27,321 bases of DNA from Paulinella micropora (taxonomy: Eukaryota; Cercozoa; Imbricatea; Euglyphida). The stretch lies in assembly GCA_009731375.1 (NCBI GenBank), contig BJOX01000313.1, positions 80,867 through 108,187 on the forward strand, written 5' to 3'. Below, piece after piece: positions 8,138-18,930 of the stretch. A program made the translations under genes and the position numbers. The notes under the pieces are model-generated. The model made no database searches, was not told the origin of the DNA, and worked only from the letters and a program-made list of their open reading frames with translations. Every line of letters begins with the position of its first letter. The first letter of the stretch is position 1.

Positions 8138-8439
8138 CCCCCCCCCTTCCCCGTTTCTTTCCTTTCTAGCACTAGTACCGTTCTTTGCCTTCATTCCCTT
8201 TTTTCTCGGGGGAGGTTGTCCCCCAACTTCTTCGCGACCGCCATTTGGTTTTTTTTGTGTCCTTCTCTCGCTTTCTTCCCGCACCGCGCTGCGAACAACA
8301 ACAAAACCAAAAAAAAGAGAGTAGCGAATGCAGGGCTCGCCCGGTTTGCCCGAGCCCTGCCGTGTCAACTGGGACGGTACAGCGCGCCTGGCAACAGCGC
8401 TACATCTCGTTTTGCGCTAGACGACGGTGCACGCAGGCC

Positions 8440-8907
8440 ATGGTTGGCGACCAACTCTCGCTGCGCCTGGTCCCGCGCGGGGCGCAGCCCGTGCAGGAAA
8501 TCCCGTTGTTCCTGGACCGCGCAGCGGTGGACCGCGGCCGCGTGCGGCTGTGGCTGCGGCTGTACCGCTGTGCGGGAGCCGAGCACGCGCTGAACTGGGT
8601 ACGCGACGACGACAGCCGGCTGATCGAGGCGACAGGAGCCGACGGGCGCGATACGGCAGCGCTGGCCAAGGTTGCAGGTGTGTCGCCCGCCTCGTACGTG
8701 CGTGTGGCGTTAGTGCGCAAGGGCGGCAGCCTGTGCGGGCTGCGAGCACAGTGGCCTGGGTATTGCGAGGCGGACTGGAGCGGGCTTGACAGCGGCCGCG
8801 AACGCTGGTACACGCACGAGCTCGCGCCCTGGTGTATAGAATGTCTGCGCTGGCCCGCGTGCGTCGCGGGTCTGGTCGGGCAGTACCTGGGGCCCGTACA
8901 TTTCTAA
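8440..8907 (+). CDS. 155-aa cysteine-containing protein, function unknown
   Basis: The frame is open from 8185, but the upstream part reads like translated spacer. The ATG at 8440 (GGCCATGGTT, a favourable context) starts protein-like sequence, MVGDQLSLRLVPRG. The 155-residue product appears mainly beta-stranded, with alternating Val/Arg/Leu strands in residues of about 5-50 and 85-100. It ends with a Cys/Trp cluster, WCIECLRWPAC (C132, C135, C141), that could bind zinc or form disulphides. No signal peptide or membrane helix is visible. An AATAAA follows 132 nt after the stop. I do not recognise the family. The gap upstream separates it from the divergently oriented AlkB-like gene, so the two may share a promoter region. 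Confidence 0.55.
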   Translation: MVGDQLSLRLVPRGAQPVQEIPLFLDRAAVDRGRVRLWLRLYRCAGAEHALNWVRDDDSRLIEATGADGRDTAALAKVAGVSPASYVRVALVRKGGSLCGLRAQWPGYCEADWSGLDSGRERWYTHELAPWCIECLRWPACVAGLVGQYLGPVHF

Positions 8908-9375
8908 GTCAGAACAAACATCGGCGCACAGATTTTTTTTTGATAGTTCGCAAGCAGGCTCTCCCTTGTTCCTGTCCCTCGCCTCCCCTTTCCCACACCC
9001 TCCCTCCGCTGGGTAAAAGGTCTTTCTTTTAATCAAAAATAAAAAAAGGAGAGAGAGAGAGAGGGAACGGGGACGCGGAGGTTTAGGAACAATCTTGTAG
9101 TCAGTGATTATACGCCCTTCCTTTTTTTTTGTTCTTTCTTTCCTGTGATAACCTCCCGCCCCACTACTTCCCTCCCTCTCCGCAAAAAAAAGAAGTCAAG
9201 GGAAAGAGAGCAAAGGGGGGGAACAAGCACGGGCTGATTTAAGGGGTGGGTGGGTGTTTTCAAAAAAAAGAAATCATACTTTAAGAAACAAAATAAGAAC
9301 ACACAGTAAAAACCTGATATCAAGACCCAACCCCGCTCCCGCACTCTCCTCCCTCTTATTGAACCTGCGAATCCG
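8908..9375. other. Spacer with homopolymers, poly(A) signal and GA repeat
   Basis: About 470 nt between two plus-strand genes. It holds an AATAAA at 9039-9044, a GA repeat at about 9050-9063, and several T, A and G homopolymers. The right end must contain the promoter and leader of the giant gene. No protein-like frame is seen on either strand. Confidence 0.6.
9039..9044 (+). promoter_or_regulatory. AATAAA poly(A) signal
   Basis: AATAAA lies 132 nt after the stop of the gene at 8440-8907, in the orientation and at a distance expected for its 3' end. Confidence 0.5.
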
Positions 9376-10492
9376 ATGGTTTACAATTATTACCAGGGTT
9401 ATAATAACATTATAGCTATTTGCTCCGGTGAGACAGTTTGTGCATGGGCTGGGCGCTGGACAGACGATTGCTACAACATGCAGTTGCTGTTTCCCTCCTG
9501 GGTAAACGTTGCTTTCCGCTCTACCGCTGATAACACGACTAACCAGTACTGCGGGTGCCGCCGTGACTATTATATTCCTTACTACTCTGCCGCCAACTCC
9601 TTAACGTGTGCGATGGGCTGGTATGATACTATGGCGACGAAGTGCAGCGTTGACAACGGGAGGTTCAATAGTATCGCTTTAAATATGACGGGCTGCCAGG
9701 GGCCCAAGACAAGCCCAGAATGTGTCGCAAGCTGTGCGCTGGGCTGGTATTATAACCCGATGCCAGACTGTCCGCTATTTCAACAGTTTCCTTACCAGAC
9801 GACGTCGGCCCCCGTGTATGGCACGTGGGTGGGACTGCGATGTGATAACCGTGTGTCGGCGCCGTGCACGAGCACCACTTGTCACCCGAATGCAACGTGC
9901 TCGTATGACAGCGGAGGCTACACGCTGTGCACGTGTAACGTTACCGCCTACTGGCAGAACAACGCGACCACCAAGGGCTTCGGTACTAACGGCTGCAACC
10001 GCATCCCGTGCCAGTGGGAGCTGCCGCGCGGGCCGGTGTATGGCTCGCAGTGTAACTACCTAACAACTGACGGCCCCAAGTGCACGCTGTTCTGCCAGGC
10101 GGGGTATAGGGACAACAACAACGGCACGGGCGTCGCGTACACGTGCCCGCAGGGCCGGCTGCTGCCGGCCGTCAGCGGCGGGCTGCAGTGCGTCGCCTAC
10201 CAGGAGAAGGATATGCTGGCTGGTCTAGGCAGTCTGCAGTACGAGAGCTTGCTGATGGTTCCGGGCGCCAATATGCAGTGATACCAACCGCAACTGGCGC
10301 TGGGCGACCTGGACAGAGACGGGCTCGACGATGTCGTAATGACGTACCGCAGCGGGCCAGAAGGCTCGGCCGACACCTACGTGTTTGTGAGCACGACAGC
10401 TAATAATACACAATTGTCAAAGCGCCTGAACCGAGGCCCCTTAATAAGCCCACCGCTAGTCTATCAGGGCGCTATCTGGGGCTTGGTTCAAG
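9376..10492 (+). pseudogene. Giant gene, segment 1: Cys-rich head, EGF-like module, FG-GAP-like repeat
   Basis: The first 301 codons have more than 20 cysteines and NxT/NxS sites. An EGF-like module lies at about 9865-9996 (TTCHPNATCSYDSGGYTLC). A TGA at 10279 interrupts the frame, but the same frame stays open to the gap at 10493 and at once encodes QLALGDLDRDGLDDVVM. That is a calcium-binding FG-GAP/VCBS-type motif as in integrin alpha beta-propellers. The uninterrupted frame beyond the stop is the strongest evidence that the TGA is a point lesion and not the natural end. Confidence 0.7.
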
Positions 10493-10502
10493 NNNNNNNN
10501 NN
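10493..10502. other. Assembly gap, 10 N
   Basis: A standard 10-N placeholder within the giant gene. The coding pattern is open on both sides but the frames differ, which means nothing when the true length is unknown. No overlap between the flanks is visible. Confidence 0.95.
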
Positions 10503-13500
10503 GTAAAAGCCAGCAGTTGGGGTTGGCCGCCTCCCGACGGCACGGACTGGAGCTTTGCCAGCAGAAATGCCCGCTCGATCAGGTTGGATACTAGTTTTTA
10601 CTGTTCCTTCATGGTGTCGGCTGTGCGAAACAGTCTCTTGTTTATGCTGTTGTCTTGCCCGCAACAAGTGTGGTGGGTAGGATCCGACGAGTATGTGGTG
10701 CCATACCGCTTGTACAACTTGTCCACCAGCCAGTTGATAAGCAGCGATTTGGTGCCCTATGCAAAGGCCAACGACCCACCGTGGGGCACGCCGCTGTGGC
10801 AGGAAAACCCTACCGGCCTGGGCCTGATGGCCCAATGCAATTTGGCGGTGTGGCTCAAGAGCACGGGTGACTTTAGCTGGCGGCTGTTGTGGTCGACCAC
10901 GGACATAATTGTGCAGTGCCTTTCAGTCCCGTCCGCCGCGGCCGCGTTCGCGATTACTTCGACCGGCTCGCTGTTGTTCATCTCCACGACGGGCGACCCG
11001 CGCAACGGCACGTTCACTGTCGACGAGATAGCCACGGACGTAGGTCAGGTGCACTACTGCGGCGGTAGCGCCAGGCCAGGGCTGCGGCTCGCGGTGTTGA
11101 GCCCCAGCGGGAGGGCAGTGCGAGTGCTAGCCCAGAACCCCGTGAACGAGCGCGCTGCTTTTGACATCGTAGCTAGCCTACCGCTGCCAGGATCATCCGA
11201 CACGGTGTTCATGCGCGTGGCGTGCCTGAAACTAAACCAAGACGAGCGCGAGGACTACAACCTGGTGATCGCGCGGCTGCTGGCTGACCGGACGTCGCTG
11301 AACCAGTCGTCGTTCCTGATACGCCTGCCAGTGAAACAAACTACGGGCGGCAGCGCGCTGCGGTCGCTGGACCGCTGCGCTTTTGTCAGATGCGCCGCCA
11401 ATGCCACGTGCGAGCTGCTCAATACATGGCCGCGCTGCCGCTGCGCGGGTGGCCTCGTCGGGGACGGCGTGCGCTTCTGTGTGCCGCGCCCGCCGCTGCG
11501 GTCCGGCGGCGGCCTGTACGTGCTGCGCCTCGGCAACCAGAGCGTCGCAACGGACACCACGGACGGCATCGTTCCGGTGGTGTGGCGCTGCCCGAACGGC
11601 GCCGACCCGCTGTCGTGGTGCACGGCGCGGCCGTCGTGCACCGTCGAGCCGGGGCTGCCACAGCCCGCGGTGCCAAGGCGCGTGCCGCACTACTACGTCA
11701 ACTGCCCCGACTGCCGCCTCGAGCTGTGGTACAGCACGACAACGACCGACTGCTACTACCTCCTGTCAAGCGCTGAGTGGCCCGTGCTCTCTACGACCGC
11801 GACCCGCCTGGAGGCCAGCTTCGTCTGGCCCGTCCTGGGCCCGCCGCCACTGGCCAACGCGGTCGTCGAACTGGACGGTAGCGGCCGGGCCGGACACTTG
11901 TGCTACCAGGCGCACGAGCTGCTGCAGAGCTACAGCTGCGCCTTTCCGTTCGTTCTGGGCGAGTCGTCGGAACCACCCGCGGTGTGTTCGGCGTTGGCGC
12001 GCGTAACTGTGCCCTGCGGGCCCGGATCGTCGCAGATTTCTTGTGAGCTGCAGCCCAACAGCACGCGGTACCGGTGCCGCGCCAACAGCTCCCCTGCCTT
12101 TGTGCTCGACGGCGCGGTGGACGCCAGGATGCTGTCGGGCGACTGCGAGCTGTTGCGCCGGGCGTTCGAGCCAATAGCGGAATTCAACTGCAGTTGGCCC
12201 CTGGCCCCGGCACCGGAGCCCGCCTTCTGTTCCGTGGCGGCGCACGACCAAATGTGGCGCTTGGCCTGTTCTTCTGACACTTGGTGCGGGTCCGACGGCT
12301 GCGTCGGCTGTCAGTCTGTGGACGTGCAGCTGGCGCGCGCGGAAACACGCGCGCGCGCCTCGGGCCGCGACGCGTTCTGGGCCGGCAGCGACGGCGCGGC
12401 CATTCTAGCCAACTACCCCTGGCTGGCGCAAACGGCCGGGGGCGTGGCCGAGCTGCTGTGCCAGCAGTGTTTTCCGCCTGATATACCGTCTCCGACCCTG
12501 CCCCCGACCGTGCTGTTACAGAACTGCCCTTACGCCTGTACGACCGAGACCTATTCGCTGCTGGGTACGTCGTGCTCCTACCACGCCCTGCGCTGCACGC
12601 GGGACGGTGCGGGGTCGTACTTGTGCTGGTCCCTGACGGACCGGCTGGCCTGGCTGGCGCGCGGTGTGCAGGCGGCGGTCGTGGCCTCGGCCGCCGGCGG
12701 CGACTGCCGACAACTGCTGGCCCCGAGCGAGCTGCAGTGCTGCCGGCCGCCGCAACGCCAGGACGCAACGCCGCCAACCGCGTGGCAGGTCGGGGGCTGT
12801 GTCTTCCTCGTGGACTCGGTCGACAACTACGCGGCACCTACCGCGCCACCGTCGTCCTGCGCTGCCGCTGCTGCTGCGCCCCAGTACGAGCGGAACGTGA
12901 CTTGGACGTGCGGGGCGACATTTGTACAGTGCGCGCTCACTGCGCCGCAGGGGCAGACCAACGAGACGGGCGCGAGCTGTGCGGTTGCAGGCTCGAACAG
13001 CTGGTGCCACCTGCTGCTGCCAGCAGCGGCTAACGCCAGCGAGGCCTGCTCGCGCCTCGTGCGCTACTGCACACTAGTCCAGCCGGACCTGGTGCGGCAG
13101 CAGCTGGCGACGGGTTGGCCCTCCTCGACCGCGGGGTGCAGCGCCGTCCTGACACCGTCTGTTGCCCTGGCGTGCCCGCCCGGGCGCAACGTGAGCTGCG
13201 GGTCCGAGCTGTGCCTGGCACAGCTGCCGGTATTTGTGGACAACGCCGGTTGGTGGCGCTGCGCCGCCGACTACCCTTGGTCCCGCCCCGCGCAATGGAG
13301 GGCGACGTGCGGGGGCCAATCGATTTCGTGCAGCGCGACGGCAGGAGGACGCTACGTTTGCAGCGGCAACGGCCGCTGGCGCCTGTTCAACTGCACGGTG
13401 GACTACGCCGAAGCGTTGGCGCTCGGCGCGTGCGCTGCCGTGCTGGCGGCGTGCCCCGGCGACCTGCCGCACGCGCCGGTGAGCGCGAATGCCACCAGCG

Positions 13501-13670
13501 ACGGGACCGTTGTGTGGGCGAACGGGTGGCGCTGGTCCTGGCCGCAGGTACAAAGGCTGTTGGCCGGCCGCGGGCTCAGCTACTGCGAGTTAACCGTCGA
13601 CGAGGACGTGTTGCGCGCGCCGGTGCCGCCGCGTGTGCCGCGCGGCCAACGGCCTCTTCGGTACAGTTAG
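10503..13670 (+). pseudogene. Giant gene, segment 2: long Cys-rich region, open 1,055 codons
   Basis: The frame is open straight from the gap edge. Its first ~290 residues continue a beta-propeller-like pattern of short strands (for example AFAITSTGSLLFISTTGD and PGLRLAVLSPSGRAVRVL). An EGF-like module is at about 11374-11480 (CAFVRCAANATCELL). After that come some 730 residues of Cys/Trp-rich sequence with repeated motifs of the type CSATAGGRYVCSG and CELQPNSTRYRCRANS. This suggests several diverged copies of one small disulphide-bonded domain. The last residues before the stop at 13668 (from about 13630) lose this pattern, which is taken up in another frame, so this stop follows a frameshift. 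Confidence 0.7.
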
Positions 13671-14706
13671 TGCAGTACTGCAGCGCGCTGCCCGTGCACT
13701 GCCTCCCGCAGGACTTTGGCCGCGTGCTGCAGTGCGTGAACGAGTGCGAGCTGAGTGGTCAGTGCCGGACGGCGCGCCTGCCGGAGCTGCGCGGCGGCCG
13801 CTGGTGGGTGGACAGTTTGCAGGACGAGCCAAGCACCAGTGGCTGCTGGCTCGGCACAGACCTCGCGGGAGGTCTGTGCCCCGCGCTGCAGGGCCAGTGC
13901 GTGACTTACTGTGGGACGGGCAGCGCGCTGCAGGCACTCTCTGTGACGACGGTCTGGTCCGAGGCAGACTGCGAGCTGTCGCTGTTCCATGAACAGCGCT
14001 TCCGTTGCGGGACCACGGACCTGGTGTGTGAGCCCCTGGCCATGGTCGCGGCGCAGGTGTCCCGACAAATGATGGACGCGCTGCAACAGGACATGGTGCT
14101 GAACGAGCGCGTGACGGACGACTACCTGCTGTGCCACAACGCCGCACCGGCCGCGGCGGCGCGCGTGCTGTGCCCCGTGGCCCGGCAGACGCTGGGCCTA
14201 ACAGAGGACCGTTGCGGGGCGCTGGCGTACGCGTGCGCCGCCACGGGCGGCACCATCGAGTGCGACGGGGGCTGGACGCGCGACCCTACGGTTGACCCGT
14301 TCTGTACAACCCGTGCCGCGGACGAGCTGTCGCCGGTGCCCTGCGACTGCGGCGTGCACTGGACGCCGGTCGTGCAGGCGCTGGCGCCCAGTGCGTTGAT
14401 CGACAGCCAGTGCTATCTTGACATGCAGAGCGGCGGGCTGTCGAAGGCCAATTTGGACGCGTTCCGGCTCTGCACTAGCAACGCGCCGTTGGCCCCGTCG
14501 GCTGGAGGGATGAGCTGCGCGGCCCGCGGCCTCGTGTCGCTGGACGAGTTGGTGTTGCTGTGGCTGGCGGACGACGTGCCGGAGGCTGCGAGCAGGGGCT
14601 TGCTGCTGGAGCACAGCCTGCGCGGCACGGACCCGCGCGCGAGCGTCGACAGCCCGGCCGCGGTACTGCTGCTGTTGCGGCGCCTGTTGGCCGCCGACGG
14701 CGGCGG
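13620..14706 (+). pseudogene. Giant gene, segment 3: Cys-rich region after a frameshift
   Basis: From about 13640 the coding pattern moves to the third frame (VQYCSALPVHCLPQDFGR) and stays open to the 10-N gap at 14707. The segment has regularly spaced cysteines (CVNECELSGQC, CPVARQTLGLTEDRC) of the same type as segment 2. The shift falls within an extremely GC-rich, repetitive 50 nt (GCGCGCGCCGGTGCCGCCGC), a plausible site for a true indel or a base-calling error. The frame extends further left to 13115, but there it is only the shadow of segment 2. Confidence 0.65.
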
Positions 14707-14716
14707 NNNNNNNNNN
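14707..14716. other. Assembly gap, 10 N
   Basis: A placeholder within the giant gene in very GC-rich sequence (GACGGCGGCGG at the left edge). The coding pattern continues on both sides. Confidence 0.95.
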
Positions 14717-15320
14717 TGGGCGAGGTGCTGGCGACCGACCATGACCGGCGCGCCTGGCGCCTCGGCGCCGACGACACGGGCACCGCCGCGCCGGTCTGTG
14801 CGCTGCGCCCGGGGCTGGGGCTGCCGCTGTGCACGGTGCACTGCCCGGTTGGCACGGTCGCCTGGGCGGCGGCCACCCGCGCAGTGCGTTGCTGCAACTC
14901 GCGGGGCTGCTGCTGGCTGGGCACGGCGGGGCTGACCTACTCTGCAAACGGGGGCGGGCTGCAGCAGCTTCCAATGAACAACGACACGGTGTGCCGCCCG
15001 AACCTTTTCCCGGAGCTCACGGCGTACCCGCGCCCGACCGCGAACGCGGTGTTGGCGCCCAGCGACGCGCAGCGCCAGGTGTGCTTCGAGGACGTGCGTT
15101 GCCAGGCGATCGTACTGTTTGCGAACGGCGGCGTGTTCTTTAGCGAGCGCGAGCTGAACTTCCCGTTGGCGGAACTGCGGCGCCTGGACCCCGTGCGGCT
15201 GCACTAGCTAGACGAAGACAAACAGAGCACGCGTTACTTGCACCCGGTGCCGGAACGCGAACTGGCGGCGCGCGGCGACACCGTTGTGGCGGCCCGCCGC
15301 GCTGTTGCGTGCGAGAACAG
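14717..15320 (+). pseudogene. Giant gene, segment 4: gap to in-frame TAG and second frameshift
   Basis: From the gap edge the frame encodes Cys-rich sequence (CTVHCPVGTVAWAAATRAVR, CCNSRGCCWLG) to a TAG at 15205-15207. Beyond the TAG the same frame stays open with normal-looking coding sequence (DEDKQSTRYLHPVPERELAA), until the pattern passes to another frame between about 15284 and 15335. The stop sits in CTAGCTAG, a tetranucleotide duplication that could have arisen by slippage. Confidence 0.6.
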
Positions 15321-17809
15321 TACTGCAAGAAAACTGGCGCGCGCTGGCCATGGTGGTGGGGCTGCCGGCCGACCCAACGGTACTGCCAACAGTAGCGGTC
15401 GTCATTGCCAACAAGAACGAGACCGAGTGGCGGCGGCAGGTGTGCGGCGCATCGGCTGTTTGTCCGGCCACTGTCTGGGTGCCCACAGCTGGCCCGGTTG
15501 CCGGCTACGCCGCCGCGAGGCTCGCGGTCGGCTATTATTTGGCGCTGCTGAACCTGACGAAGGCCGCCGGCGCCGCTCCCAGCCAGTGGCTCGGCGAATC
15601 TGCGAACGGCAGGTTCTTTTCCTTGCAAGATCACAAGGACGTTACACAGGATCAACTGTTGCTCATCCAGCGAGCGCTGCTCCGCGTGGACCTCGTGCGG
15701 GAGGTAGTGCGCGACGCCCTCGTGCTCAGAAACATCTTCGAGGCCCGCCGCGCCGGCCACGCCACCGAGGCAGTTACGGTACCGGTGGCGCTGCCGGAGG
15801 GCTGCGGCGCAGGCCGCGGGGCCTGCGTTTCCGGCGGCGCGTGGCCGGGGTCGGCGGCGGAGCTGGCGCTGCTGGCCCAGGCGCAGGACGACCTGCGTGC
15901 GGGGCGTTTGCACAGCTCGGAGGCGGACCGTTTTAGGGTGGGCGACCACGCCGTGGCGGTAGCCGAGGCGCGGTCGCACACGCTGCTGCGCTACTTCGTG
16001 CCGGCCTGGTCCGGCGGCGCCGTCGCAAGTGTCGGCGTCGCTGGCAGGTGCGAGTATGACGCGCCGTGGGGAGAGAAAGTGGACCTGACGGGCCACGAGC
16101 CGCTACCGTCTCGCTGCGAAACGCTGTCCATGACGTGGCCCTGGCAGTTTGCGGCGTACTGGAACTGGCGCAACTGGGTAGCGATTGATGCGTTCTCGCA
16201 CGGCGCTACTCGTTGGAGTGCGGGCGGCGGCAACTGCTCGTCGCTGTCCTTCCCGCTGTGGCGCAACGAGCCGGTGCTGGTGGACGGGCGCTGGCAAGGC
16301 TGTTTCGAGCCGCGCTGCCCGCAGCCCGTGCCGTACGACTACGACTGGTACGCACGGTCTACGGTGTCGTGGTCCGTGCCCGACACCGCCGTCGCGCCGC
16401 GCGACGCGACGGTCGCGCCCTGCGGCTGGGACCGGGGCATCTGCGGCAGCAACGGCCGCTGCCAGTGCAACAGCGGCTTCCGGGTCAAGCCGAACACGGA
16501 CCCCACGACGCTGGTGTACGATGCCGCCGGCGAGCCCAGGGTGGCGCGCGTGCTGCAACAGGACGCGTGCGACATCGACGGGCGCGGCGTGTGCAAGTCC
16601 AAGCTTTCTTACGGCAGCGGCGAGGACTGCAGCGGGCGCGGCGTCTGTGTAGCGGACTTCCGCGCGGACGAGAGGGCCGTGACGTGCCGCTGCGGCGAAT
16701 ATTCACTCACGGGGGGTGCCAGAAAAAGCTGCTACTTGTACGAGCAGGGGGACCCGCGCTACTGCGTGGCGCAACCGTCCGCGGGGTTTGTCAGCAACGG
16801 CTGGACCAGCTCGCCCTACGGCCAGCCCGCCAGCTGCAACATACCGCCCGGGGGCTGCTTCCACAGCCCGACGGACGACTGCAGGCGGGCGGCCGGCGCT
16901 ACCGTGGGGCGCGGCGAGTGTTTTGGTTTCGAGCTGCCCCGTGTCAGCCTGCTCGTGCCCGGCAGCGAGACGTCGGGGGTGTGCTGGCTTAACAACCAGT
17001 CCAGCGGCGGGGGCAGGTGCGGCAAATGCAGCCCCGGCTACTTCGGGCAGTTCTGCGAGTACGTCACGCTGAGCGGGGGTTGCTACGAAAACGGCACCGC
17101 CGCCGACAAACAATGTGTGTGGAATTGGTACCTAGGGCAGTACGAGGAGGCCGGGCGCTCGACCATCGATGCCGATCTGCTGGAGTCAAGCAGCCTGTGG
17201 CCCAGGCGTGGCTGCACAGGCAAGCCGTGCAGCGGCAACGGCCGGTGCACGCACGCGCTCGCCTTTCCGCTGGAGGCGCACGATTTCGACCATCTGCCGG
17301 CCCTCGCCCGTTTTTCGTACCGCGTGGACCGTTTCCAGCTCCCGGCCTACCTCAAGCACGCGGCGCGCGAGGAACGGTACGAGGCCGCGATGCGCGCGGC
17401 CGCCGACGGCCAGGCCTGCCAGTGCGACGCGGGCTTCGGCGGCAAGTTCTGTCAGGAACGCGTCTGTGCTCCTGTCTGCCACGTGTCCGCTACTTGCTAC
17501 TACAACAGCGACGGTAAGCAGGCCAAGTGCCTGTGCGCCGTCGACAAGAAGTTCAGGTGCCTGCGCCCGGAGGGCGAACAGGGCTGCAGCTGCAAACGGC
17601 GCGATTTCCCCTCGGACAGATCGTTGCTGGTCCCGACCAAAGAAATCGTCTGCGGCCAGTCTACGCTGTCGGCCCTGGTCCGCGTCATAGGGGACCAGAA
17701 GTTTCCCTGGGCCTGTGCCTGCCAGACGGGTGCCTTCGAGACGGACTCTGGCCTGTGCAAGGCCAAGGTCGTGGCCTTGGTTGAAGAGTACGGCACCCCG
17801 CCCCAGTAA
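15284..17809 (+). pseudogene. Giant gene, segment 5: C-terminal part with clustered EGF-like modules
   Basis: An open frame of 841 codons runs to the natural-looking TAA at 17807. The first ~250 residues are Cys-poor with helical stretches (LLLIQRALLRVDLVREVVRD). After that come EGF-like or laminin-EGF-like modules: about 16431-16480 (CGSNGRCQCNSGF), 16563-16732 (CSGRGVCVADF, CRCGEYSLTGG), 17018-17057 (CGKCSPGYFGQFCEY) and 17212-17460 (CSGNGRCTH...CQCDAGFGGKFC). The last has about 65 inserted charged residues inside the module. A final Cys-rich unit follows at 17467-17550. The protein ends without a membrane anchor. Confidence 0.75.
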
Positions 17810-18394
17810 AAAAAAGGCCAAAAAAAACCGGACGTGCGAGGTGGTGAGAAAAGAAAAAAAAGCTTGCACATTGGTTTGTCGCAATTTCTGTTACTTTTAT
17901 TTAAAAAGAAATACAAGCCAGCCTTGACGTAAAAAAGAATCAAGCTCCCGCAGGAAGTATACGCGCGCGTACCTTGGGCGTAGTAAAATTCGAGTGTACC
18001 GCCCCCCCCCCCCTGGTATGGAGGAGGGCAGGGGGTTGTGCGGAGGATAGGGGGGGAGGGGAGGGAAGCGCGCAGAGTGTGTGTGTGTGTGTTTGGGGGG
18101 GGGGGGGGGGGGGCGGGCGGGGGGGGGGGGNNNNNNNNNNNNNNNNNNNNNNNNNNNNNNNNNNNNNNNNNNNNNNNNNNNNNNNNNNNNNNNNNNNNNN
18201 NNNNNNNNNNNNNNNNNNNNNNNNNNNNNNNNNNNNNNNNNNNNNNNNNNNNNNNNNNNNNNNNNNNNNNNNNNNNNNNNNNNNNNNNNNNNNNNNNNNN
18301 NNNNNNNNNNNNNNNNNNNNNNNNNNNNNNNNNNNNNNNNNNNNNNNNNNNNNNNNNNNNNNNNNNNNNNNNNNNNNNNNNNNNNNNNNNNNNN
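17810..18394. other. Spacer with G/C homopolymers and assembly gap (264 N)
   Basis: After the giant gene come A8 runs. An AAATAAA on the minus strand (plus TTTATTT near 17896-17902) is a possible poly(A) signal for an unseen minus-strand transcript. The spacer continues with C12 (18002-18013), a GT repeat (18077-18092), G19 (18095-18113) and G12 running into the N-run at 18131. No protein-like frame is seen. The G runs could form quadruplex DNA. The gap holds the 5' end of the next gene. Confidence 0.7.
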
Positions 18395-18929
18395 CCTGCC
18401 GGCCCGGGATAGTCTGAACCTCATTAGCTTTCTTTACGAGCATTGCCGGCCCGCACGTCCCAGCAAACGGAGGAAATTGGACGTTGTAGCCTCTAGTCCC
18501 TTGCTCAACTTAGTGCAGCGCCGCGCCGGGCTCTTGCTGCAAAGACCCTCCGACCCCGCCAGCAAGCTTGTGCAGCGTATTGGCAAGCTCTGCAGCCGCT
18601 GCCTGGTCCCGGCGCTGCCACAGTCGCGGCTTCGATTGTGTGCGGAACATGAACTGGTAGTGCCCGCGCCCTGCGTCGCCAGACTGTTGGACATGCGGCG
18701 GGTGCTAAGCGTGCCGGCCACCGCGGTTAGTTTTGCGTCCTGCTGCGCTAGCTTTGCGTGGTACAACGGCCAGCTAGTGCCCCGCTACCAGGAACTCCTG
18801 AAAGCTTGTCAAGAGGCGGGCGTGCGCTGCCGGACGATTGGTGGCGTGTTGTACGTGTGTCACGTGGACGCGCCACGTGCCTGTGCGCAACTGTGGCGGG
18901 CGCGCCACCCCGCGGTCTACAACGCATGA
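18395..18929 (+). CDS. 3' part of a gene of unknown function (~177 codons visible)
   Basis: The frame is open from the gap edge to TGA at 18927-18929; the start is missing. The visible part has a basic nuclear-localisation-like cluster (RPSKRRKLD), then helical sequence (LLNLVQRRAGLLLQRP, ASKLVQRIGKLCSRC) and ends in a Cys-containing globular region (CQEAGVRCRTIGGVLYVCHV). There are about 11 cysteines in 177 residues but no signal peptide or membrane segment in the visible part. I recognise no family. Its stop lies 1 nt from the stop of the convergent SET-like gene (18931), so there is no room for separate 3' regions and the two transcripts must overlap. Confidence 0.55.
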
Positions 18930-18930
18930 A

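Larger units (their letters stand above)
9376..17809 (+). pseudogene. Giant Cys-rich EGF/FG-GAP-like protein gene, interrupted
   Basis: About 8.4 kb carries one long coding region for roughly 2,800 residues. Evenly spaced cysteines, many N-glycosylation sites and repeated EGF-like modules indicate an extracellular or virion-surface protein. Continuity is shown by matching composition and Cys pattern across all breaks. The breaks are an in-frame TGA (10279-10281), a 10-N gap (10493-10502), a frameshift near 13610-13660, a 10-N gap (14707-14716), an in-frame TAG (15205-15207) and a frameshift near 15284-15335. The ATG at 9376 starts MVYNYYQGYNNIIAICSG, without a clear signal peptide, and the C-terminus has no membrane anchor. 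So the true N-terminus may lie upstream or be lost, or the protein may attach through partners. I recognise no specific family. Both substitutions and indels are present, so at least part of the damage is probably real, though homopolymer or GC-related assembly errors cannot be excluded. Confidence 0.7.

Noticed and set aside
7504-8368. Frames crossing the 490-N gap
   Set aside because: Their openness comes from unknown bases. Only the frame continuing the AlkB-like core is kept up to the gap edge.
11232-14974. Long Arg/Ala/Pro-rich frames on the opposite strand and in other frames of the giant gene
   Set aside because: High G+C removes stops from all frames. Only the frames chosen show regular cysteines, EGF motifs and glycosylation sites.
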